A DNA stretch of 64,000 bases. Source: Apiotrichum sp. Y4204. Its lineage: Eukaryota; Basidiomycota; Tremellomycetes; Trichosporonales; Trichosporonaceae. The translations under genes were made by a program, and so were the position numbers. Below are positions 27,795 through 39,988 of this stretch, piece after piece. The notes below the pieces were generated by a model. It had not been told where the DNA came from and searched no databases. It saw nothing but the letters and a program-made list of their open reading frames with translations. Location of the stretch: the NCBI GenBank assembly GCA_025531455.1, contig JAMYHL010000043.1, positions 310,001-374,000 on the forward strand. The letters run 5' to 3'. The first letter of the stretch is position 1, and each line of letters starts with the position of its first letter.

Positions 27795-28994
27795 ATGTCC
27801 GCAGCACACGAGAAGCTGCTCTACGTCCGCCTCGCGGCGATCCTGATCATGGGCGCCCTCTCCGTCGCCGCCGCTGGTCTTGCTGGAAGGGGTGAGTACC
27901 ATCTGCATACGCGTCGGGGCTAGTAACTGGTGACTGCTCGTCGCACATTGCGCGGTGCACGCCGGTGGCTGGTTTCTGGGTGTGGGGCCCGCTTCTCTGC
28001 GAGATCCATCCGAGATGCGTCCGAGACTTGCACCCCTGCACCCTCCCCTCTAGCACTGGCCTTCCCGCTCCACTGTCCAATGACCACTTGCTGACGTCCC
28101 TAGCCCTCAGGCAGCTGCACAACAACACCGTCTTTGTCGTGAGTACTACAATCCGCAATGTAATCGGGACATGTCATATCCACTGCGCCGATCGCTTGGC
28201 GGAGCGGGTCGAGGCGGGGCACGGCGATCGAGATGATAACGGCGGGACGGGGTGATCGCCTACTCGATGCAAGTGATCGCGGCCGGGGCCCGGATGGGTA
28301 TGGAGCATGCGCCACTGCCATTGCCGATGAGAGGGATGGCCACCGGTGGTGGTCAGTGGCGCTTCTGATTGTGCCATATGGTCCACTTCGAGTCTCACCC
28401 CGCCCCGCCCCGTCCGCGTGACCTCCCGCGGCGTCTTGGCGTCCGCATTCGTCATCCGCACAAGATCAGTAGCTAACACCCCTGCAGGCGGACCTCGGCA
28501 AGCAGACTGGTTTCCCGGCCAAGCTCCACGCCGGCAACGTTGTCGCCGCGCTCGCGTGCACCTGCACGGCCGCCGGTCTCGGTGTTATCCTCGCGTTCCA
28601 CTCGGAGATCCACTGGTACCGTGAGCGCAAAAAGGGCACTGCGTCGCTGCGCACCCGTCTCTGGATCGAGATTGCGCTCGCCATCTGCGCGCTCTTCATG
28701 CTCGGCTCGCTTATCCCCACCACCATTATTGTCATGACCAAGAGCGGTGTCGTCTCGGGTGTCCCCGCTGCGATCCAGGCCGCCGTCATGAAGTCAACCG
28801 GAAAGTCGACCCGCTACAGGGACTACCTCTGCTACCAGGCCATGATCGTCGCCTGGGTCTGCTTTGGCTTCTACGTTATCGTCCTTGCCCTCACCCTCGT
28901 CTCGGCCTTCCACTACCGCAAGCAGGCCCGCCTCAACTCGCAGTATGACCACCGCGAGGAGAAGACCAACGGACACCACCACATCGAGGCCTAA
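27795..28994 (+). CDS. Four-helix integral membrane protein, unknown function
   Basis: Three exons (27795-27891, 28104-28138, 28488-28994) encode 212 aa; the first two introns are long for this window (212 and 349 nt). Hydrophobic segments lie at about 10-31, 57-80, 103-125 and 160-187, with short loops and a charged His/Lys/Glu-rich cytoplasm-like C-terminus (YDHREEKTNGHHHIEA). Two cysteines sit at the start of helix 2 (CTC) and others just before and within helix 4. The topology recalls MARVEL, claudin or SUR7-like fungal membrane proteins, but I cannot see a diagnostic motif and do not assign a family. The model is supported by closed phases and strong splice sites. Confidence 0.7.
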
Positions 28995-30477
28995 GCCCCC
29001 GGCGTGTATCATATTCTTATTTCTCTCTATCTCTTCTCTCGCTTCAAGCTACTCTCTGGACCCATTGCCCAAATGCCCACCCAATGCCCATCGCCGGGCC
29101 GGGCTTGAACGTCGCCCCTCCGCAGCTCGCTACACCGAACCCGGCTGCCGTCCGGCCACGTCTGCTCTAATAATACCACCATTGTGTTTTGGTCTCTGTA
29201 GTTTGGTACCATGATGCAGGCGCGCAGCGCACCTGCAAGTATACGAGAGTGGAGCATTGATTGATTGCATTGCATCGCGCAGTTGGCATGGAGCGTGCTC
29301 GGAGGTGACGCACGCCGAGCGTACGAATAAAACAGTGTGATCTGGTGTGACGACAAGGTGCGACAGGCGGCGGGCTGCAACAGAACAGTACGGCGGCGGC
29401 ACGCCGAGATCTCGCAAAGCAAGCCGTCACATGTCGCTGTGTTGGAACACTGAGATGCAGAAGCAGATGCAGATGCAGATGTGCCAGCGCCAGAACGCCG
29501 ACAATACGCTCCCCAGCTCTGAGAGACAGCAAACAAAGAGACAGCAACAATAGATGCACCAGCTGTGTCAGGCTTTACCGACTGTTCCACCCAAGACTCA
29601 TTCCCATCCTCATTTCTCGCTTCTCACACCTTTGTCCCCCGATCCGCCGCTCACACGACAACATGACACTCTCGTTTCTCATTTCCCGTTCCCCGCAGGG
29701 CAAGAAGCATAAAAACAACCACACACACCGTGCGGGGGCGGGGGCGGGGATATGCATGCCCCCCCCGCGCGCTGCTGATCTCCGATTCCTGATCTACTGA
29801 TCTGCATCTACGATCTGTGATCGACAGCGGGGCACGCTTGTGGGGTAGTCTGCGCGCTGTGATCGATGGCGAGCAGGCGGCCGCTGACATTGAGGATAGG
29901 AGACTGTGGGTGGCGACTTTTTCGCTTCACATACATACCCGGACACTGGACTTTTTTGCGGTGGAGGCACACTCTTACTGTATGGTGGAGGTTCTCTGCG
30001 GGCCCTGCGTACTCTGCAGTCCGGGCTCTGCGGGCATGACGCCGTGGAGGGCGCGTGGGCGCCGGCGTTCACTCTATCCGGCGGCCGGCGCCCGTTGCTG
30101 CTTGCTCCCTGTTTGTCTGCTCCTTGCTCTGGAAGCCAGCCCTTGAGCTTGAGAGTACGACGTTCGTGTCTGATCGGCAACGGATAGCACGTACAGAGGT
30201 AAGTACCTCATCCGTGCCTGCACGACTTGTGCCTCCTTGTAATCATCAATGTCGTGCATCCAATCTCGTACTCTTCTTGTTCGAGGTGGGCATGAGGCGT
30301 GACGACTAATAAAAGCATCAGGTCCGAGATCTATAGAAAGTGGCGGAGCAGGGCGGCTCCGCCCCGCCATAACCGGATAGACGACCGGCTCGTGACCTCG
30401 CACACCGGCTGTAGTGCTGTTGTATGTATGTGCCCTATCCCCTATCGCCCGCCTTATCGTATACTCGCCATTCTCCT
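28995..30477. other. Convergent intergenic region, 1.5 kb
   Basis: It lies between the 3' ends of the membrane-protein gene and the transhydrogenase gene. There is no supported gene. G/C homopolymer runs occur around 29746-29766. Confidence 0.55.
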
Positions 30478-33400
30478 CTAGTGCTTCTCCGCGAGGCCCT
30501 TGCTCAGCGCATCACATGTGCCCTTTGCGTCGCCGAAGAGCATCTTGGTGTTCTCGTAGAAGAAGAGCGGGTTGGGCACCTCGGCGTAGCCTGGGAATTA
30601 GTATCTGTAACTTGTTTACTACTAAGCTCCACTTACCAGCCGCCATACCGCGCTTCATGACAATGACATTCTTGGCGTTCCACACATTCAGCACCGGCAT
30701 GCCCGCGATCGGCGAGCCGGGCTCGAGCGCGATGGGGTTGACCGTGTCGTTGGCGCCGATGACAAGCACCAGGTCCGTGTCCTTGAAGTCGTCATTGATC
30801 TCGTCCATCTCGAGGACCACTAGAAAACGTCAGCTGGAATCGTAAAGAAGCCAAATCGCTCCGCTCACCGTCATACGGCACACCGGCCTCGGCGAGGAGC
30901 ACGTTACACTGGCCCGGCATGCGGCCCGCGACGGGGTGGATACCGAAGCGCACGTTTGCGCCGCGCTTGCGCAGCGCCGCGACCATCTCCGAGATGGCGT
31001 ACTGTGCCTTGGCGACGGCCATTCCTGTGGATCAGAACTGTCTGGGGATGGTATGCTCACCATAGCCGGGAACGATGATCACGCTTTCCGCGTGGTTGAG
31101 CATGTCGACTGCCTCCTCGACCGACGTCTTGGTCACTTCCAGGCCCTTTGTTGAATCTGGCGTGAGCCACATACTGATTATGATTTCTCACCATTCACGG
31201 CTGTGTTGGTCGCAATACCGCCAAAGATGACGTTTGAGAGGCTGCGGTTCATCGCTTGGCACTGGGGTCAGCTAGGAAAAGGACACCTTATGCCTCACCA
31301 TGATGTACGACAGGATTGAGCCGCTCGCGCCAATTAGCGATCCGACACTGGTGAGGAGCATGTTGTCGAGCATGAAGCCCTCAGCAATGAGCGCAAAGCC
31401 CGAATACGCGTTCAGGACCGTGACGAGCACGGGCATGTCCGCACCGCCGATCGCCGCCGACGTGGTGTATCCCTGGATCATCGAGAGCGCGGCGTTGCCG
31501 GCCAGAAGGGCAGCGCCGACAGCGGGCGCGGCAGGCGCCATGGTCATGAAGGCTCCCATTGTCGCCACGTTGGCGGTTAGGAGGCCGCCGTTGATCAGGT
31601 GTCGGCCTGGGAGGACGAGCGGCCGCGATGACACCTTGCCCGCGAGCTTGAGGAACGCGACGATCGAGCCCGTGAATGTGATGCCACCGATCAGGACGCC
31701 GAGATACGCTGTTGCCAAGAGAAGGTTGGACGGCGGGCCGTGCTTTGCCGAGTCTTCCTCGAGGACGACTGCGGCAGAGGTCATGACTGCCGCGAGGCCG
31801 ACAACCGAGTGGAGGGCGGCGACGGTCTGCGGGAGCGCCATTGGCGACACACGGCGGCCGATTGCCAGACCGGCACCTCCACCAAGGGCAGTTATAGCCG
31901 CAACCTGGACAAGCTGCTCCTTGGTGAAGCCAACAGCGAGGAGCGTGGTGAGTAGACCGATGGCGACACCAAGGATACCAAAGATGTTACCGGTGCGTGC
32001 AGTTGCCTGCTGTCAATTTCATGTCCTCTACCGCTGTGGCACTTGGCACTCACCTGCGCGCTCAATCCCGTGAGGGCTCCAATGCTGAGGAAAGTAGCAG
32101 TCGTGTATCCCGCCTGCACAAGGCCGTTCTCGCCCTTTGTCCACGCCCAGAGCAGGCCGCCTGCGAACAGCGCGCCGGGGATGGCCCACAGCCAGCCGTA
32201 CTCTGGGGGATCCTCAGGGCGGCGGAAGAGGTCAAGCATGCGCTTGGTGATGAGGAACCCGCCAAAGATATCTGTTGTCAGTGCTGGGATGCAAAACCCT
32301 GCCGACAGCACTTACTGAGATTCGCGAGGAGGACACTGGCGGCACCGAGCATCTGGGGGAAGGTGTGCGGGACCATGCCTCCGCCCATTGCGAAGAGGCC
32401 GCCGACGCCGACGAGACCCGAGAGCGCGTTTGTGACTGACATGAGGGGCGAGTGCAGGGCCGGAGTGACGCTCCACACTGCGCGGAAACCGACAAGACCG
32501 GCGAGGCCGAGTGTGTTGAACATGCTCATAAACGCGGGGCTGGTGACTGCGCCGAGGCCGAGAAGCGAGCCCATACCGGCAGTGGTAACGGCCACGGAGC
32601 GCACTTGCTCCTGCCAAGGGGTGAGGGCCTTGACTTCCTCCTTGACCGCCTGGAATTAGAATCGACTGTGTATGTCACTCACAGTCTTGGGCTTGGCAAG
32701 GGCCGGAGCGGGGGTAGCAGCAGGGAGCGGGGCAGGCCACATCATCTCCCCATCCCGCGTGACGAGCGCACCACGCACGACCTCGTCCTCGAGGTTGATG
32801 TAGTAGTGGCCCTTCTCGCCAATGGAGAGGAGGAACTTTGTAATGTTGTTCGAGTACAGTGTCGAGGACTGGGTCGGGAGGCGCGAGGGCAGGTCCTGGG
32901 GTCAGCCTAGACAGGATGCTACAAGCTCACAGTGTAGCCGAGGATTGTAACTCCGTTGTGCTCGATGCGCTTGCCGGGAACCGTGAGCTCGCAGTTACCG
33001 CCGGCCTCGGCGGCCAGGTCGACAATGACCGAGCCGGCTGCTGTCAGACGCCTCTAGATCTCCGGTACCCACGCTTCATGGCCTCGACATGCTCCTTGAG
33101 AATAAGACGCGGGGCGGGCTTTCCGGCTGCTCTGTCAGCTCAGCTCTGCCAGTGGGAAAGCTCACGAATCAGGGCGGTGGTCACGATAATGTCGACGTCT
33201 TTGGCCTGAGCGGCGAACAGCGCCATCTCGGCATCGAGGAAGGCCTGCAGTCAGCACTAACCACCACTCGCGCCACTCGCGCTACTGGCGCTACTCGCCA
33301 CCTACCTGGCTCATCTCCTTGGCATAACCGCCGGTGCCGCTGCCGTCCTCCTCGATGTCGACCGTGAGGAACTCGGCGCCGAGACTCTCAATCTGTTCTT

Positions 33401-34386
33401 TGACGACCGGGCGCGTGTCAAACCCGCGCACGATCGCGCCCATGCGCTTCGCTGTCGTGATAGCCGAGAGGCCGGCGACACCGGCACCAATAACCTGCGG
33501 TCAGCGGGGCGCCGAGGAGAGCGGGGCAGCGGGAGACCTCGGGTCGGAGATCAGGAGTGATCAGGACTCTTGGCACGCCACTTTCAAAAAAGGTGGTCGC
33601 TACCCATTGGGGAGGCCGCGGCTTTCTCCCCCTCTCTCCCCACTCACCAAAACCTTTGCTGGGGGGATCTTGCCCGCAGCCGTGACCTGTCCAACGAAGA
33701 AACGTCCAAAGTTGTTGCTAGCCTCGAGGACGGCACGATATCCGGCCGTATTAGCCATAGAGGAGAGAGCGTCGTACACCTGAGCGCGGGAGATGCGCGG
33801 CACCGCGTCCATCGCAAACGCCGTCGCGCCCGTGGCCTGGATCTTGGAGACTAGCTCGCGGTTGATCCCGGGATGGAGGAACGAGATGAGAGTCTGGTCA
33901 TGGCGCAGTGCGGACGCCGCCGCCTCGGTCGGCGGGCGCACAGCGAGCACGATATCAGCGGTTGTCGCGCCATCAGACACAATGTCCGCGCCGGCCGCAG
34001 CATATGCCGCGTCGGGAAAGTTTGCGGCGGCACCGGCGTCGCGCTCGACCACGACGCGCTTGAAGCCTGCTTTGCGGAGGGCGGCGACGCCGGCGGGAGA
34101 CACGGCGACGCGCGCCTCGTTCGGAAACGTCTCGCGGGGCACACCGACCGTGAGCTCAGAGTAGGGGATGCCAGGGGCGGAGGGGAGGGGTGTCGGTGTA
34201 GGCTCTTCTTGGGGTTTGGAGGCTGCGGCGCCGTGTCGTGCCGCCGTCGTCGTTAGCGGCCGCGTACACCGGCTGCGGGACACCAAGCGCCCGAGCACTG
34301 CGGTCAGCGATAACAGCGGCAATAGACTCGACTCTAGACGTACCGGATGCGCTGCGCAGTGCGCGCGCAGTGCTGTCGACGAGCAT
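30478..34386 (-). CDS. Mitochondrial proton-translocating NAD(P)+ transhydrogenase
   Basis: Fifteen exons encode 1070 aa: 34386-34344, 34297-33648, 33494-33306, 33244-33166, 33126-33073, 33037-32931, 32895-32683, 32649-32316, 32271-32054, 32006-31299, 31261-31192, 31156-31061, 31024-30869, 30819-30637 and 30590-30478. The enzyme moves hydride between NADH and NADP+, driven by protons re-entering the matrix, and so makes NADPH. The order is that of animal NNT: an Arg/Ser/Thr-rich presequence (about 1-45); the NAD(H) domain I with [17 protein letters not shown] and [10 protein letters not shown]; a many-helix domain II (about 450-860); and the NADP(H) domain III with [30 protein letters not shown] and KRGMAAGYAEVPN. 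All fourteen junctions close in frame. At two acceptors several AG lie close together; I took the one giving ALIPGKPAP and MKPGSVIVD. Confidence 0.95.
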
Positions 34387-36990
34387 GGTATCAACAGATA
34401 GCGTATCGATGCGATAGCGGTATGTCAGATAATGGACAACAGTGAGAGGAGAGAGGCCGAGGAGAGCGCGAGCATGTCGTCCTTTGTCATCATTGTCATT
34501 CCTGTCAGCTGTCGTACATCGTATCCCCAATATCCCATCGATCCCATAGATCCCATCCCTCGTGCTCTCGAGCTCTCTCAAGATGTGTCTTAGGATCGTT
34601 TGTGGAGCTCGAAGCGCGCCTCCAAAAGTTGTGGGGACCCCAAGTGTCGGCACTCGTCGGCCGTGTCCGAACAACAACTACAATCCGCACAGCGCACAAC
34701 GCAATCCAATCCACATGACATCGGAGCTTTCACAGCACATGCCACACCACATAAACTCTATACTCCTGCTGCTAATGACGGGCGCCGAGCGCGCCGAGAA
34801 CGCCTAAAGATGCAGAGGGGCGGTGCACCACTGCTGCTCAAGCATGTGCCGCATGCTCCGCAGTGATCAGATGATGGCCCAGCAGCAGGTGGGCATCGGG
34901 TCCGGAATCTTGGACTTTGGACTCGGAATGCTCCTCGCTCCTCCTCGGACCCCGGGTTTCCGCACACCTCGTCCGCACCTCCTGTCCCCAGAGCAAAGAG
35001 CAAAGGGAGCAAGTGGAATGCTGCCCTGGCATGCCTGGCACCGATATCCCTCGTTGATTACTTGCTGGATTTCCTGCATCCTGACATCTTATAACCCGCT
35101 CCCTGACGCAATGGCATCCCACCGCCGGATCAATGCTGGCCCGCTACGCCGCACGGGTGAGCGCGAGCGCGAGCGAGACCGAGAGCAATCAAGTGGCGCA
35201 CTCCACACTGGAATAGAATAGAGGTACAGGTACAGAACATCCGAGCTTCCGAGGGCGAGGAGCGCTATGTGTCCTCCGCCCTGCTTCCTGCTTCTTTTCT
35301 CCTTTCCTCCTGTGTCGGGCGTCCCGCGTCGGAATGTCCACGCGGCAATCAGTTCCGACGCGTCGTTTGAAACGTTCGAGTCGCATCGCGCATCGCGCCT
35401 TCGAGCTTTGAGCTCCGAGCTTTGGGCTTTGGGCTTTGGGCTTTGGGCCTCGAGCTTCGAGCTTCGATGCCGCGCCACGTCTGCTGTTCGCTCCCGATCT
35501 GCGCATCCACCTCTGCCCGGCATGGGGTCCTTTCCGTGGATCTGCAGGCCGTGGACTCCGCGAGCGGGTCTCTTCAGTATCTTACAGCACTCGTTCGGTG
35601 GCGTAACGGAGGTCCGGTGCGAGCTGCGATGGGGGCTGGAGAGCATTGTATTCGAGCCAGGGATCCGATCATTGAGAGAGAGTGAGAATGATGTCTACAA
35701 TCGTTGTTGAGAGTCCTGTGTGGCTTGGGTTCACCAGGTGGCGTGTCCGCGGAGACGCCTCCGCGGAACGAGTATCCGTGGAGAGATACAGTCCCTATTC
35801 GTCTCACTTCACGATGTATGGCAGTCGAGAAAGCTACGAACAGCGCGACGTCTTGGTCTTGGGATCTTGAGGGGTTCACACCACGCGTGTTCTCTGCACA
35901 GCACCATTGATACGCAGGATAGCAGGACAGACAGCATATGAGCAACGTGGGGTTATCAGATAACACCTCTGTACATCTGCCTCTGGAACGACGTTGTATA
36001 GCTGAATGATTCCTCGCATATTCCCCTCCCCGTCTCATCCTAATTCTCAATCCCGCATGGCGTGAGAGAGCCGCTCGGCCCACGCCACACTGCATACTCC
36101 TCAGAAGAGTGCTCGCATGTCGTCGTGGGTCAGTTTGGTGGCCCGGACTGCTCCCTGGTGCAGATGTTATCTCGGATCGCTGGGGATAGCGCCTGGGCAG
36201 CGGATGGGCGGGCAGTGACGACAAGCCAGCGCACAAGGCACCATCCATCTCCGAAGTCCGACGCCGCAACCGCACACCTCCGAGCCCCGTCCACCACACC
36301 CCCACGCACCGCTCGCTATCTCCGTAGCTCCGTCTCCCCTTCTGCTGCCTATCTCCGCCTCTGGGTTTCCGTGCCTGGGGCTTTGCCACCACCCCACCTG
36401 TAGTGCCTTGGAACTTGGAGCTCTGCAGGGATGTAATGAGTAAGACGGTGCTGTACGGGATCAGGTGGTCAGGAGTGTTGGGGGACAGATGGCAGAATGG
36501 GGATGTGGGAAGGAGCGGGGGTGGAGCAAACGTGCTGGCTGCAAGAGTGCGGACTGCAAGTGGGCGTGGCAGTGCTGCAGGCGCGAGTCGTCCGTGCCGT
36601 GGCCTGTGGGACTCTCATGGCTCTAGAAATCAAAGATCACGAGTCCATGCAGACAATGCATGCATCTCGCACACCCTGGTCAGTGTCCCGCGTCGCGGGT
36701 AAGTGGGGAAGTGGGTCGAGTGGGAATCTCCTGGGGGACCTTCTCCATCCTCCAGGTTGCTGCTCCACAGTGTTGCCACCAGCCCTCCACGGCCCTCCAC
36801 TCGGCCACTTTGTCGTTCCACGCGCCGACCCACGCAGCTCCATATACACAAAAAGATTGAACGAGTCGCGCACAAACCCCTCTGCAGTATTGTACACGTC
36901 GACGACGACGACGACGGCGAGTTGATAGTAGAACAAAAAGCCCAGAAAGCAGAGTTTGATCTCACATATATACTCTCCCTACCAACTACG
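34387..36990. other. Intergenic 2.6 kb between divergent genes
   Basis: It separates the transhydrogenase (minus) and PAQR (plus) starts. No gene is supported. There is a 7-bp tandem repeat GCTTTGG (four copies) at 35419-35446, followed by GAGCTTC repeats. The PAQR promoter is at the right end. Confidence 0.55.
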
Positions 36991-38417
36991 ATGCCGGTCC
37001 GCACCCGCTCCTCCCACACCAAAATCTCGTCTCCCGCCTCCGACTCGACCATGTCCTCGCGCCCGTCCTCCCCCTCCTCCGTGTCTGAGGCCACCCCTCT
37101 GATCAACGACAAGAGCAAAAACATCAAGACCAACGGCACCAACGGCAAGGCTTGCTCCAATGGCCACGCACTCGGCCTGCGTCTCGGCCACGACCTCATT
37201 CCCGAAGGCCACCCGATGCGCCGCAAGACGTTCCACGGCCGCCCCCGCCTCCTCACGTACGCCGAGGCGGTCAAGCAGACCCCGTGGGCGGCCGACAACG
37301 AGCTCATTACCCGCGGATACCGCCCGCAGCTGTACAACATGCGCGCGTGTCTTTGGAGCGCGATCGGCTGTGAGTACATGAAGTGTGAATGAGTCGGTTG
37401 TGGATCGTGGCGTCGCGGCGTCGCGTGCCGCGCGTCGCGATTCTTATCCGACTCTTTTTGCTTTTAACCACCCCCCCCCCCCCCCCCCCCCCCCCCCACA
37501 ATCTTATCGTCTTGGACCCACTCTGACCCACCAGACGTGCACAACGAGACAGTCAACATCCACACGCACTCGATCGGCGCGCTCTTCTTCGCCATTCTCC
37601 TCCCCCTCCATCTGTTCAGCAGCCACTTCCCCACCCTCGGCGTGTTCCCCGGCGCCGACTCGCTCCCGCCCACCACGACGTTTGACAAGGCCGCGCTCAC
37701 GTGCTACTGCCTCTCGGCGATCGCGTGTCTCTCTTTCTCGTCGTGGTTCCACACCGTCCAGCCATGCAGCAAGGGTGTCTGCGAGGTCGCCCACCGCGGT
37801 GATTATGTGAGTGGCGAACAGGACGAGTAGCAGAAAGAACAGTGGCTGACCCCAGATCGGCATCGTTGTCCTCATCGTCGGCTCCATTCTCCCAGGCATG
37901 CACTACGGCTTCCACGACAACCCCATCCTGCAGGGCATCTACATGACCGCCATCGCCACCGCGGGCCTTGCCGCCGGCTACGTGAGTCTTGAGTCTCCGT
38001 CTCCCCACCCCTATACTCATCTCAGGTCGTCCTCTCCCCGCACCACCGCAACCACCGCTGGGACCGCACGCTCACCTTTATCGGTCTCGGCCTCTCCGCC
38101 GTCGTCCCCGTCGGCCACGTAGTGCTCAAAAAGGGCCTGCCGTACGCGCGCGAGATGATGGGCTTCGACTACATCCTCGCCGGTGGCGTGAGCTACATCT
38201 TTGGCGCCCTCCTCTAGTGAGTCTATTGTCCACCGCAACACAAAGCCCAAAGCCGAAGCTCACACTCAGCGCGGCCCGTTTCCCCGAGCGCATCTTCCCC
38301 GGCGTGTTCGACTTTATCGGCTCGTCGCACCAGATCTTCCACGTGTTCGTCCTCGTCGGCGCGTGGTGCCAGTTCTCCGCGCTGCGCTGGATGGTCGTCG
38401 GGCGCGCGAATGCGTGA
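36991..38417 (+). CDS. PAQR/AdipoR-family seven-helix membrane protein (haemolysin III type)
   Basis: Five exons (36991-37369, 37535-37806, 37856-37981, 38026-38216, 38270-38417) encode 371 aa. Residues 1-125 are hydrophilic, with the amphipathic lead-in RGYRPQLYNMRACLWS, then seven hydrophobic segments. The family's zinc-site motifs are present: HNETVNIHTHSIGA at the first helix, SSWFHT, DYIGIVVLIVGS and SHQIFHVFVLVGA (HxxxH). In yeasts such proteins (Izh) affect zinc and sterol homeostasis; animal AdipoR proteins have ceramidase activity. The location, plasma or endoplasmic reticulum membrane, is inferred. A TATATA at 36967-36972 lies only 19 bp before this ATG, so transcription could start inside the model and use the in-frame ATG at 37051 instead; the family core is unaffected. 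Confidence 0.92.
37471..37497 (+). repeat. Poly(C) tract of 27 in an intron
   Basis: An uninterrupted run of 27 C lies in intron 1 of the PAQR gene, 37 bp before the acceptor at 37534. On the transcript it replaces the usual mixed polypyrimidine region. Length is likely to be unstable and error-prone in sequencing. Confidence 0.9.
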
Positions 38418-38948
38418 GCGGCGAGCGATGAGCGTTATTCCTTGTGCCATGTCTCTTAAGAGACCCGAACCCGAAAGAAGGCGACCACGATCCTTGATCC
38501 ATGCTCTTGGGAGCTTGACAGCGTCGGCCGAGAAGAGCCTCTCCGCCACCCTCGCGTACCCTCTCCGCAGCGCGTGTCGGTCTCTGCTTGCATCCACCTC
38601 CTGCGCTGTATTCCCCGCTCAGCGATCATCGCATCCGCGACCGAGACAGCCCGCCCCGCTGGCACTCATCCCACACTAGGCGCTACTCCATACATAGCTA
38701 GACTAGTAGATACTGTAAAAAGAGCCATGAAACATGGATATGAATCCTCAGAATCCCTAAAGTGCCACTTCTCCTGGGCTGCCACTCGCCACCCAACCTT
38801 TGCGTCTCAACTAGATGCCAAAAAAAATACCTCCGCCCCCGCCAGCATGTCACGGACCACGAAAAACAGTTTCCATCTCGAAACACCTTCACTCGAACGC
38901 TTCTCCATCATCAACAACATCTATTTCTAGCTACTAATATAATCCACC
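38418..38948. other. Intergenic region upstream of the SERF-like gene
   Basis: No gene is seen. The last 130 bp are an A/C-rich, pyrimidine-containing leader typical of a promoter here. Confidence 0.6.
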
Positions 38949-39743
38949 ATGACCCGCGGGGACCAGCGCGATCGCGACAGGGCGAAGAACCTCGCCAAGG
39001 CGTGAGTTGCCGCAAAGCCGGGCGCAGGGCGGAGCGCGCGCTGCCTACGGATACAGTTCGGGGCTGAGGAAGGACTTCTACGGACGCGATGGAAGGGGGA
39101 CGGCGGACAGGATGACGGGGTACGACGAGAGGGCCGCTGCCGCTTTCCCGCTCCTCGCTCCTACACCTCCCTCCGCTTCTCATCCACATCCCCACTCTGA
39201 TCCATTCTGACGACCAGCACCGCTGCCAAGGGCAAGAAGACGGGCGACCCCGCGAAGCGCCGCGAGGCAGATGCCAAGGCGTTGCAGGATAAGTGAGTTG
39301 ATGGCGGTGGAGAGAAGTGGAGAGGGTGGAAGCGGGGGATGGAGGGAGTGGGGTGTCGTGGTGCAGAGAGAGGGAGCAGAAAGCTCAGAGGGAGCGATGC
39401 GGACCGGGGGTGAGTACAGACGCTGGCTGCGTGGGTGTTCAGCTTGATAATCTGGCTCCTCTACCCGGTCCGGCTCGTGAGTATTCTGAAGACCGGGTGG
39501 CGCGTCATGTGCCTGCCTGCGAAGTGGACATGGTATCGCTGAGGAAATACTTGGGACAAGGTGCGCGAGAACTGGCTTGATGCTGACGGCAGGATTGCGG
39601 TGAGTACGGTATGAGCTGTTCAGCACTCTTCGGATTTCGACGCGTTCCCGGTCCGCAGGCTCTTGCGTGTTTGCTAACCTCAGGCCAAGGCGGCAAAGGA
39701 CGCTGCTGGCGGGGGTGGGGACGACAAGGGGAAGAAGAAGTGA
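38949..39743 (+). CDS. SERF-like small basic protein (4F5 family)
   Basis: Four exons (38949-39001, 39218-39292, 39593-39599, 39684-39743) encode 64 aa. The N-terminus MTRGDQRDRDRAKNLAKA, then GDPAKRREADAKALQDK, matches the SERF/4F5 pattern (MTRGNQR..AR.KN.KK, KSGDP..R...DA..L). These short, highly charged, disordered proteins bind nucleic acids and, in animals and yeast, promote amyloid formation. The C-terminus is Gly/Asp/Lys-rich. Exon 3 is only 7 nt (GATTGCG), flanked by a CTGAC...GGCAG acceptor and a GTGAGT donor; without it the reading frame fails. The 300-nt intron before it contains a decoy 34-nt exon-like segment (39442-39475) with good splice sites that would break the frame. Small genes of this kind are easily missed by annotation. 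Confidence 0.85.
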
Positions 39744-39988
39744 GCGTCGTCGCGTGCGTTCGCTTCATGCGCTGTTGTCGCCGCCGCAAGGCCTGTTGTA
39801 TCCCGCGACAACAATGCAATGCATAGATGCCAATGACGCGTAGCGCCATCAAAATGAAAAATGCTACGTGCTACGTGCTACGTCCTCTATCGCGGTAGAC
39901 CCGCCTACAGATATCAGATACACCTCGACATGAGACCTAGTCTGTGTGCCTCGTGCCTTGCGCCTGTGCGGCGGCGGCGGCGCAGCGC